Below, in pieces: positions 51,156 through 64,000 of a stretch of 64,000 nt of DNA (its first letter is position 1; each line of letters starts with the position of its first letter). Location of the stretch: positions 35,325,623 through 35,389,622 of the forward strand of contig NC_135172.1 of the NCBI RefSeq assembly GCF_041146795.1, read 5' to 3'. The notes under the pieces are model-generated. The model did no database searches and was not told the DNA's origin. It was given only the letters and a program-made list of their open reading frames with translations. This stretch comes from Maylandia zebra. Lineage: Eukaryota; Chordata; Actinopteri; Cichliformes; Cichlidae. A program made the translations under genes and the position numbers.

Positions 51156-52965
51156 TTCTATCCAGACATCCGGTTAACTTATTTTAAATGAATACTATAG
51201 TCAGCACTGGTTCAAGAAAAACTCCAGCCTCCTAACTTTCTTTTCAGCTTCGTGGTCTGTTTCACAATCTAAAAAGAGGTTTGACTGTCAGACTTTTCCA
51301 CTGACAGGACTGTTATTGCTGGGAGACAGAACAGGTAACTGAAGCATGATGAAGACCCTTCCTGTCATCACATCATTAAACACAGCAAGGAGAAGCAAGA
51401 GAATGAGAAGGGCAAAGTACAGCAAAGTAAAAATCAGGAAAAACAATAAGAGAAGAGGTCAAAGAGGATAAGCCCTCGTTAAAAACAAGCTAATGGGAGA
51501 AAAAACTGTGTGTGTGTGTTGAACCGTTTCCATTCTCCCCTCCCCATCCCAACCTCTAGTACAACAGAGGAATTTGGCTTTCAGTCACTCTCACACAAAC
51601 AGAAGGAAGAGCAGATGTGAGCCAAATCACTGCATACCAACTTGTGCCTGATCCTGGGTATCATGAGATATCTCCCCCCCTGCAGGAAAACCAGGCTTTG
51701 CTTTCATTTTCCATCTCATCTCTATCTCTTCTCTAATCATTAAAAAAAAAAAAAAACTGAAATGCATTCCTGTGTCTGCAGCATAATCTCAGCTCTTTGT
51801 CGAAGTCATGTTATTACCTGAAAGGAAACTAGACTCCAAATCAGGGATGAAAAACTCATTTTACATTGAGGGCCACATACAGACCACTTTCATCTTAAGT
51901 GAGCTGGACGAATGAAACTCCCCCTTTTGTCATTGCAAAGATGTTTAACTACATACTTAATTCCTGAGATATTTTAATATAGAATAAGGAAGAGCAATGG
52001 CTTTTTTAATTAATTAATTAAATAATATGAAAGTACATCTCATTTTTTCTAGATGATAAATGCATAAAATTACAGAAACGTTTTTGGTAGCTCACTGCAC
52101 ACAGTGGCCTGTGTGTATAAGCAAAGTTTTTTATGATTGATGAAATTTTTTTAACCAAGATTTCTATAGTAGAAAGTGAAAAAAGGGAACTTTTCTGCCA
52201 TTTAATCATTTCTCTTTTACTTAACGTCTGTGCTGTGGTATGAATCACTGGAGAGGTCTTTATCAGCAGGAAAAGCTGTAAAACTTACATTTTATGCCCT
52301 CTATCATGTTTGCAAAACTGTCCAGTGGGCCGGATTTGAGTTTTTGCCGTTCCAGGTTCTGGTCCTCGGGCCTTATAGATGACACCCGTGCTCTAACCCC
52401 ACACGTGATACTGATCTTTTGAAGTCATGCATTTGTTTAGATTCTCTACAAGAGCTTAGTGGAAGCACTATATGCTAATAAACTGATAAAAACACAGGCA
52501 GGGTGAGCGTGAGAGTGTTTCTCACCTTGAAGGTGCACAGCTCTTGCTTGGTGAAGCCATTACTGTGGATGATTTTCATCTGTTTCACCAAAGTGCTTTT
52601 GCCGCTCTCTGCTGCACCTGTAGGAGAACGTGAGATGGTTAAAAAAGTGTTTTAAAACTTGTTTTACTGTGTGTTCAACTGTGATCGGGCTTTATTTGTA
52701 AAAGTTATCTATAAAATCAAAGTGTGGTGTCAAAGTAGGATTTGTGCTTCAAAAATTAAAGTTTACATGGAATATCTGAGTTATTTTAAACTAAAATCAT
52801 CAACAGCTGGGTTCATTTAAAGCTGTCAGTCTCACCAAGAATGAGTATTTTAACCACGTTCATCTCCCGCTTGGCAGATTCGTAAAGTTCTCTGTCTATC
52901 TTGGCGCTGTGTATCCTCGCCTTCTTCTGCTCTTCTGTAACTTCGGTACCGAGGCACAGTCCCAT
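19537..52965 (-). CDS. gnav1: Heterotrimeric G-protein alpha subunit, probably Gv class, complete, nine exons
   Basis: GTP-binding alpha subunit that couples seven-transmembrane receptors to effectors at the inner plasma membrane. Exons in coding order: 52965-52836, 52617-52526, 42119-42027, 41529-41369, 39352-39224, 26236-26107, 25910-25839, 22703-22616 and 19727-19537, giving 361 residues, all GT-AG and in phase. Start: MGLC, with Gly2 for myristoylation and Cys4 for palmitoylation; an in-frame Met five codons or more upstream would lose this. P-loop GAAESGKST (44-52; usually GAGESGKS), switch [10 protein letters not shown], switch II DVGGQR with catalytic Gln, NKID, and TTATDT in place of TCAT. 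The C-terminus ENLEAVSLL lacks the pertussis-toxin Cys and does not match Gs, Gi, Gq or G12 tails. The paired exons of 92+93 nt together equal the 185-nt second exon of Gq genes, so an intron splits it. The best fit is Gv, known in fish and lost in tetrapods; that class call is inference. Confidence 0.85.
19728..22615 (-). other. G-alpha intron 8
   Basis: Non-coding. The stretch 20095-20310 (tggtccataaatttgttgga ... aattggacaaac) resembles a widespread fish DNA-transposon-derived repeat; the class is not determined. Nothing else is recognised. Confidence 0.5.
22704..25838 (-). other. G-alpha intron 7
   Basis: Non-coding, AT-rich. It includes an 18-nt A-run at about 23125. I see no exon or RNA gene. 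Confidence 0.5.
28060..28420 (+). mobile_element. Tc1-like transposase N-terminal relic
   Basis: Broken plus-strand frames resemble the early part of a Tc1 transposase: a GRGRK-like basic stretch near 28130, then residues around 28200-28290 reading like [18 protein letters not shown]. The relic is highly decayed. It lies in G-alpha intron 5. Confidence 0.5.
29794..29883. repeat. (CA)n microsatellite, about 90 nt
   Basis: An uninterrupted alternating CA tract in G-alpha intron 5. Confidence 0.98.
30362..30660 (-). mobile_element. Tc1-like transposase helix-turn-helix fragment
   Basis: On the minus strand the translation reads [15 protein letters not shown] and then, in an adjacent frame, [20 protein letters not shown]. 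This is the N-terminal DNA-binding domain of a Tc1-type transposase. One frameshift separates the two parts. Downstream minus-strand sequence is decayed. Confidence 0.75.
34303..34328. repeat. Poly(A) run, and A-rich (AAAC)n stretch just downstream
   Basis: An A-run of about 26 nt is followed at 34456-34501 by an A-rich tract with interspersed single C residues. Either could be the tail of a decayed retroposon. Confidence 0.7.
35325..35749. mobile_element. hAT-like MITE related to the copy at 7436
   Basis: The ends cagcagtcaccaacc and cagactgctg are imperfect inverted repeats. The internal phrase ggataaatacaacaaaataa and the aaccttttttgc...cggaccggttta end match, in reverse orientation, those of the sgsh-intron copy. 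Only a 5-bp accta duplication is still visible at the flanks, so it is older. Confidence 0.7.
36139..36434. mobile_element. TTAA-target MITE (piggyBac-like)
   Basis: The terminal inverted repeats CCTCCTAGGACC and (reverse) CCTCCTAAGACC are flanked on each side by TTAA (36139-36142 and 36431-36434), the piggyBac target and duplication. It is non-coding and about 288 nt. Kolobok elements share the TTAA target and are the alternative. Confidence 0.75.
38160..38404. mobile_element. Palindromic hAT-type MITE with perfect 8-bp TSD
   Basis: The 245-bp element starts tagtgctgtcagcg and ends ggacagcacta. Nearly the whole length is an inverted repeat: arms of about 75 nt with few mismatches, plus an inner palindrome around the lone gctagc at the centre. 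The identical 8-mer cttataat flanks it (38152-38159 and 38405-38412). Confidence 0.85.
39703..39736. repeat. (GT)n microsatellite
   Basis: A short alternating GT tract in G-alpha intron 4. Confidence 0.95.
42731..42797. repeat. (GT)n microsatellite, copy 1
   Basis: An alternating GT tract ending in tatatatg; the first of two tracts about 90 nt apart. Confidence 0.97.
42891..42977. repeat. (GT)n microsatellite, copy 2
   Basis: A second long GT tract, ending in gagagagagg, separated from the first by about 90 nt of unique sequence. Confidence 0.97.
44210..44800 (-). repeat. Unclassified interspersed repeat
   Basis: Phrases such as accggtcagtcacagcaaccac, agccagcagcctccagaaac and ctagtaaccaaagcaatcac are ones I associate with abundant percomorph genome repeats. 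No transposase motif is readable; the class is unknown. Confidence 0.35.
45500..45625 (+). repeat. Possible tRNA-derived SINE fragment
   Basis: A B-box-like ggttcaattcc at about 45527-45537, followed by SINE-like sequence and an A/T-rich tail at about 45629-45650, suggests a decayed tRNA-derived SINE. No functional tRNA fold is seen. Confidence 0.4.
45800..46140 (+). mobile_element. Tc1-like transposase relic
   Basis: The plus-strand frame near 45926-46126 reads [15 protein letters not shown] and, further on, [12 protein letters not shown], a decayed version of the Tc1 catalytic region with its GGSVMVWG motif. It is truncated on both sides and lies in G-alpha intron 2. Confidence 0.7.
47960..48190 (-). 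mobile_element. DNA-transposon relic
   Basis: On the minus strand a broken frame reads [17 protein letters not shown], the DDE-type 'W(P)PQSPDLNPIENLW' motif of Tc1-like transposases. Surrounding sequence is decayed. Confidence 0.65.
48657..48682. repeat. (GGAT)n microsatellite
   Basis: Five to six tandem ggat units. Confidence 0.9.
50815..51090. repeat. Unclassified fish interspersed repeat
   Basis: The phrases caagtggccacttgaggt, agactcccacattaaaa, caactttacagca and tgtccatcttttatatacag occur in the order of a very common percomorph repeat. It is non-coding. A (CA)n tract follows at 51125-51154. Confidence 0.5.
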
Positions 52966-53690
52966 CCTGAGCGCGCATCTCCTCCACGAGCCCGGCCAGA
53001 GAGAAAACAAAAGCAGGGCAATCCAACCTGGGATCAGTCCGACTTTCTTTCTACAAGCTGCATATTCCGAGTTCGGGCTCTGCCTCTACTCCAAAACTAA
53101 ACCGGCAGAGCGAAAAGAGGAGTTACCTCGGCAAAGAAAAAAGTCCAGGCCATTGCCAAAACAACCTTCTTCAAACTTCCAAGAGTTATTTCAAACTTTC
53201 GAGACAAAACTGATTTTACGCACAGCCACAAGCGCTTTCCCCCCAGTTAGCGTCAGGTTTCAGCGCCTGTCCTGGGCGTTAAAAAACAAAAAGAGAGAAA
53301 CCGCAAATCTGCTAGGCCGCTTTCCGCCGCAGCAGTTCAAACTCTGTCCTGCCGCCTTGGCAAAGACCCCAACTCATCCAAAAAAAGAAAAACACTACCT
53401 CCGCCCCCTGCTGCCCGCAACCCAGATGGAAATCCTTTGGACTTCCTGCGAAGCGACGTGCTGAAGTGCTGCTGTTACTCTGTGTATTTCACCTGTTCAT
53501 GAAAAACAAAATAGGCGTGACGTAATTAAAAAACTCCACTTACTACATTATAGACCTAATTTCTCTTTACTTTTCAGCTGTTAACACTTACTTTAATTGT
53601 AGCCTACAAAAACACAATCGACTTGCGTAACGTCGCGATGACGCACAGGTAGGACGTTTCAGGTATATTCAGTTATCATGTTAGGTTGTG

Positions 53691-53717
53691 CAAAGGCATG
53701 CTGGGATTTACAGTTTA
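53691..53717. promoter_or_regulatory. ZNF143-type promoter motif
   Basis: caaaggcatgctgggattta followed by cagttt closely matches the vertebrate ZNF143/STAF (SBS2) element, which in reverse reads as actacaa-tcccagcatgc. It lies about 730 nt upstream of the G-alpha ATG, on the flank where that gene's transcription should start. Whether it drives this gene is inference. Confidence 0.5.
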
Positions 53718-56539
53718 TGAGCTCGTCAAAATCCGCCTCCTAAAAGAGAGAAACAGATACGTGGTTTAACAGGTTGTGCAACAAAACAAAAGGGTGTTTG
53801 TAACCATAAAAACACTTCTACTGTGAAATGCGAACTATTTCATATCAGTGTTTGGAGCATTTAGAAATAACGAGTGGTTTCTAAATGAAAAAGCCTTTGT
53901 ATGAATTTAAAATTATTATTTTCCATTAAAAAAAACTTAGCTGTTCAATATGAAGACATTTTAATTGAATACTTTGCCTTTATATTAGTTCAAATTTCAT
54001 TTGATCAGACGATCTCATTGAGACAACTTGTACCTAGGCTGATCAAATATCCCTCTTTGTGAGAGACTGTGCAACATTGAGTCTTTTTCTATCTGTCCCA
54101 CATTTTGAGTCAATGTTGCACATTTTCGACTGATTCTGCAGGACACGCACATTCCTCACGCCTGGCTTTTACTCACTGCATATGAAAGAAAGGCTTTTTA
54201 TTCAAGTCAGAAGAAGGTCAGCCTGTCTAATGGCGTACTCATCATCAGGGAAAGTTAAAGGGACCAAAAAGTCAAAACCTCTGCAGAGCTGAATAAAACA
54301 TATTGTTATTGCTGAATATAATGAAAGCTCACACAAATGAAAAAGTAATGACATATGCTGAGAGTTTTTTTTCTCCTTTTCTTGCTTGAGTCACTTTTAA
54401 ATTTTGCATAGGAGGAAAATGCAGTGTGTAGTGACACGGTATATGGGTCATATTTGGATAAAAAAAAACTGCTAAAATGAGCAGATATTGTTAAAATAAA
54501 AAAGGTATGCCAATTTATGGATACCTCCAAACTGAAAGCTAAAAAGAAGCCTGCTACCAGGCAGAAGAGCAGAGGAAATAACTGTGAAATAAAATTCACA
54601 CATTCTGAATTTTTATTTCATATCTCTTAGGAGTGTCGACGTGTCCCATCTTGTCTCACACAAACACAGTGCTTGCCCCACATTTAGTTTGTTGGGATAT
54701 AGTCACCCTACTTATACCTGAAAAGAAAAACAGTATAAACAATACATTATTACAAAGATCACAGGATTCCATAATAGTTTTAAACTCTCTAAAGGAATGA
54801 TGGAGTCCTGTTTCACAACAGTAAATGTATATTTACTGGTTTACTGGAAGGCTTAAATGACAGCTTTCATGATAAACAGCAGATCTTTATAAATTGGACT
54901 ATGGCATGGAGGGGTTGGGTGCTGGAGTCTTGTTTAGGCTGCATGACCATACAGAATATCTTCATAGTTGAGGAGAGACATGACGGCTGACTTAACAATA
55001 CCTTAAAAGGTTGGAGAAGACAGACATCCTTTTATTCAATCCAAGAAGTTTAATTTTTAACTTTCTCAGCCAGATGTTGGATATAAATCTCAAATGAAAG
55101 TCTGCTGTTGTAGCTCTTGAGCTAAATTCCTGCTTTAGCCAGGGCCGCTATAGACAAAAGATTGCTATGTGTGTCTGCAGTGATTCATATTTGGCATGGG
55201 AAGCCACAGCGAGAGCCAGTGCAGAACACTGATTCAGGCAGATACAGCCATGAAAGGAGGAAATGGAAGTGTGGGTTGCAAAGTGGCTCGCAGATACACC
55301 GTAACCATGTTCAAGAAACAAGCTAAATAGCACACCCTAATTCAGATTTGCCAGTGAGATGTGTAGAAAGGTGTCAGCTGAGCCACTGACTGATGTGGGC
55401 TGGCACCGACTTCACGGCCTGACTGAACTAATACAAAGCTCCATGTTTTTGTTGGACTCAGCAGGAATAAGGCTGATGCCATTTAAAGTTTTAATTGCAG
55501 GATGGTCAGTGTGGAGAAAACCATAATTATACTTATACAATAATTCTTTTCTGCATTTAAATCAAGTCTGTGATTAAAGGGTGCTAGTTGGAAAGTATCA
55601 AAAGCCGAATGAAGGTAAGTCAGAGCCTGAAGTGAGCCTAGTGACTGAAAGACACTAAAATATTGATTAGTCTGATTTCTTTTATGTGTTTCCTTTATTG
55701 TAAGTATTATTTTATGTTATTTGTATCACTCTTAAAGCATAAAAACAATTTCCTCCAGAATGTCTAATTTGTGAGATGTTTTCTGGATGAAAAGCCACTG
55801 GCATTATTTCCACAAACCAAGTGTATCTCCTCTTGGTTGAGTGCCTCAATAACTCAACATGTGGAATAAAGTCCATGTGTTTTCAAACCTTCAGCATCCG
55901 TACAGAGCTCTGAAAGTTAGATCAAACAGAGCTTCTATGTGTGATGTCCAGAGTGATGCCCAAACTCCTCGGGAACACTGAGGATTGCTGATTAAAGATT
56001 TACTGTTTTTTATGTGAAGGTTTGCAGTCTTTGGTCAGATCTGAGGGTGGCTGGATGGTAACCATGTGAGTTATTTGTTTCTGAGTGGCTGTGGCCTCAT
56101 TTCACCGCCTCAGTGAACCGTGACTATGTGCTGACCACGCTCTGTCATCAGGCAGCACACATTATGTGGCAGCGGTAATACAGACATCAAATGCACAAGT
56201 AGGGCTGCTTTCTTTCATCTGTGCAACATGGCTAAAATTAGAAACATCCTCTTTCAGGGTGAACTTGAAAAAGTAGTTCATGTATTTGTTGCTTTGAGGC
56301 AGGACTATCATAATTCACTATCGTTAGACTGTCCCAAAAGCTCCCTGAAAAGCCTTTAGTTAATCCAAAACACCACAGAGCTCATATGTCTCTTCACTCA
56401 ACTTTAAATCCAGAATTGGATTTAAAATCCTTCATCATAGATACAAAGGCATGAATGTTCAGGCCCCATCATATCTTAATGTGTTCATAGTATGATTAAC
56501 GATAAAGACAGACAGCCACCTACAGGAGCTTTTATAACA

Positions 56540-57470
56540 TCCCATTCTAAATCAGTCCTGTGTTTACAGCTGTGACAGTTTCCACTCTTCTGGGAAGGCT
56601 TTCCACATAATTTCATATTATGTCTGTGGAAAGCTTTGCATATTCATCCAGAAGAGGATGTGTAAGGTCAGACATCTCTGTTCTAGTTCATCCCAGAGGT
56701 GTGTGATAGAGCTGAGGTCAGGGCTCTATGCAGGCCAATCAAGTTCCACCAAGCTCATTCAGCCCTGCTTTTATGATCCCTGCTTTGTGCAGTGGGGCAT
56801 AGTCATGCTGCAACAGAAAAAGGGGTTTCCACAACGTATTCCCACAAAGTTAAAAGCATATAATTATCACAAAAAAATTAAGCTCATGCAATAAGATTTC
56901 CTTTCATTGGATCTAACAGGCCCAGACCGAACCTGAGAAAACTATGATTAAGAGGTGTGACTTAATACTTTTATCCATATAGTGCATTACCAACTTCACT
57001 CTCAGAGTGCAAGGGTACTTCGACCCATCCCATGTGGCCAATCCCTTAGACTGCAGTCTTCTCTGAGTCAAAGCTCATTTAAAATGGGCTGAGGTGAAGT
57101 GAAAAACTGTTCTGTGATCCGACGAATCAAAACTAGAAATTCCTTTTGAGAAACATGGATGCTGCCTTCAGCTTGTTATCAGCACTTGGTTCCAAAGCTG
57201 ACAGAGTGCATTAATGTCTATAGAATTGGCAGCTTTTACTTCTGGAAAGACATCAGTGCTGAAAGGGATACACAAGTTTTAGAGCAACATATGCCCTCAT
57301 CCGGTCGCCTTTTTTAAGGAAGGTCGTTCACATTTCAGCAACAACGCTAAAATACATTCATGACAACAGCAAGGCCTCCCAGTAGAAGAGTCCAGTCGCT
57401 GCCTACAGTCCAGATCTTTCACCAAATCAAGATTTTGGAGAATCATGGGAAGAAATGTGTGAAAATATTT
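56540..57470. mobile_element. DNA-transposon relic(s)
   Basis: The part 56560-56900 (ctgtgacagtttccactctt, ggccaatcaagttccacc, gggcatagtcatgctgcaac) resembles a fish transposon read in antisense. At 57395-57455, the phrase cagtccagatctttcaccaa corresponds to a 'SPDL(S)P' transposase motif on plus. Both are decayed; they may be parts of one or two elements. Confidence 0.5.
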
Positions 57471-58064
57471 TTTCTTAAAATTGTGTTTCTCAGTTTAAAC
57501 ATTTAACGTTTTCTATTGTGATTTTATGAAATTTGCAAATCACTGCATTGTTTGTTTGTTTTTTCCATAGAATTACGTCTTTTTCAGTATCTGCATTGTG
57601 TAAAGCATCTTGAAACGAGTGGTTAAGGACCGTTTTTTTTTGTGTGTTTCTTTGTTTTTTTAAATCAGCAGGCACTATTTAATAAAACTTAATAAAATGA
57701 AATTAAAAACCACGCTTTTGCCACATTGTTATTTATTAAATAAAGCAAATATTTTAACTGAGACAATGATTGAAAGATTGTGAATAATTGTAACAATTCA
57801 CCTTTAATGCTCCCCATACAAAGACAGGAAAAGCAACGGACTTTATGTTCACATGACTTCTTGGATTGTCTCCTGAAGTAGGGAAACAAAAAAAATCCCA
57901 TCTTCTCCAACACATTCCTTAATAAACAGAAACAGGAGTAGCTGCAGATATGCTGTAGTTTGTGGAATCAGACAATGAGACAATTAACAGCCCTTACATT
58001 AGTTATAGCTTTTGAGGCACTATTCTAGTATAGACCAAACACACCTTCAGTGACCTCATTCAAT

Positions 58065-58069
58065 GCACA

Positions 58070-58118
<49 letters not shown>

Positions 58119-58147
58119 ACGCACGCGCAGACACACACACACACACT
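58065..58147. repeat. (CA)n microsatellite, interrupted
   Basis: CA tract with a short gacacacgcacgcgcag interruption. Confidence 0.97.
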
Positions 58148-58764
58148 TGGTGCAAATTCAGGTAGTTAAAACTATTCGACCACTCACAGATCGTTTAAAA
58201 GATATATTTTTAGGACTGATTTTTTTTAAAAAAGTGAGATCTACAAATTAAATGGATGAAAATTACTTAAAAACAAAGTACATTCAACCGTGCTGATGAT
58301 AATTTTAAGAATGATCGTTAAAACTAAGCTGGTTAAAAATCTAAAAACATAACCGACAATGACATCAACACTGTGTCAATAAGTTAAGGATACTTACAAA
58401 ATTAACATACCATTTCTACACCTATACGGGGACATGTAGTGTGTGACTTCATGGACAAAAACAGTGCACAACAGAAAATAAACGTTTTCTGTGGAGGAAG
58501 AGTAAAGGGATGCTGCAGATTAAGGTCTTAGTGGGTTTTTGGACTTTTTGGATCTATCCTAAACCCTTTAGGCTGGAGCAGTCCATACTGATAAGCACGC
58601 TGATTCACCAAAATATTCAAAGCAGGATTTTGCACTCAGTGGACTAGCAGAGAAACCGAATAGCCAGGCCCAGCTGAGGACTGTATGGACTCTGTCCGGG
58701 TCCATGCTCTTAAACCTGAGAGTCCGTGGACGAGTAAAACAGACTCTGGGGCCGTGCTTGCCGT

Positions 58765-58768
58765 TTTA

Positions 58769-58770
<2 letters not shown>
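58765..58770 (-). promoter_or_regulatory. AATAAA overlapping the pcyt2 stop codon
   Basis: The minus strand reads CAC TAA TAA AAC at the end of the frame, so a canonical AATAAA hexamer overlaps the first stop. The next clear minus-strand AATAAA is at about 57732-57737, roughly 1 kb further on and the more likely polyadenylation signal. Confidence 0.35.

Positions 58771-64000
<5,230 letters not shown>

Larger units (their letters stand above)
42120..52525 (-). other. G-alpha intron 2 (10.4 kb), repeat-rich
   Basis: Non-coding intron with two GT microsatellites, a Tc1 relic, a tRNA-like SINE fragment and unclassified fish repeats. No exon-like frame with protein similarity was found. Confidence 0.6.
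53011..58768. other. Intergenic region between the G-alpha promoter and the pcyt2 3' end
   Basis: The first 500 nt are relatively GC-rich and hold the likely G-alpha promoter and 5' UTR. The remainder is AT-rich with transposon relics near 56.5-57.5 kb and a CA microsatellite at 58.07 kb. No gene is supported. Confidence 0.55.

Noticed and set aside
52966-53010. Upstream in-frame Met as the G-alpha start (45 nt earlier)
   Set aside because: It would bury the MGLC lipidation signal that every myristoylated G-alpha needs at its very N-terminus.
52901-53464. Plus-strand 187-codon open frame over the G-alpha first exon
   Set aside because: It is antisense to the G-alpha exon and its GC-rich 5' flank, has no recognisable domain and no splice or promoter context on that strand.

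Overview
The window is a piece of a ray-finned (teleost) fish nuclear genome. It has GT-AG introns, vertebrate genes with fish-type interspersed repeats (Rex1-like LINE, several Tc1/mariner relics, hAT and TTAA-target MITEs, L2/SINE tails), long CA/GT microsatellites and low coding density. A percomorph or cichlid-like fish is my best guess; the sequence does not fix the species. All gene identifications come from reading exon translations and splice sites by eye.

Layout from left to right: (1) the 5' end of slc26a11 (minus; two coding exons at 2126-2665, the rest lies left of the window). (2) A head-to-head promoter region (about 3500-3833) with an E-box of CLEAR type, a second E-box-like site and a GC box. 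(3) A complete nine-exon sgsh gene (plus, 3834-12002) for lysosomal heparan N-sulfatase, with transposon relics and MITEs in its introns. (4) A 5'-truncated Rex1-like LINE with an uninterrupted 766-codon ORF (minus, 12369-15293) and a second LINE tail (15897-16420). (5) A complete two-exon npb gene (plus, 17004-17898) for prepro-neuropeptide B, with a TATA box. (6) A complete nine-exon heterotrimeric G-protein alpha subunit gene (minus, 52965 down to 19537, about 33 kb). It fits none of Gs, Gi, Gq or G12 well and is probably the fish Gv class (gnav1). (7) An intergenic stretch (53-58.7 kb) with a ZNF143-like promoter motif and transposon relics. (8) The 3' eleven coding exons of pcyt2 (minus, 63977 down to 58769), ethanolamine-phosphate cytidylyltransferase; its first coding exon lies right of the window.

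The genes are not an operon. slc26a11 and sgsh share a promoter region and both act at acidic/lysosomal membranes or lumen, which fits a shared lysosomal E-box. npb and the G-alpha gene are convergent. The most unusual content is the G-alpha gene, which has atypical nucleotide-binding boxes and C-terminus and sits between npb and pcyt2, genes that I recall as direct neighbours in mammals. Next in interest are a 23-codon lysine-rich insertion in sgsh exactly where I recall an intron in the human gene, a GC-AG intron in slc26a11, and a perfect 99-bp inverted repeat inside an sgsh intron.
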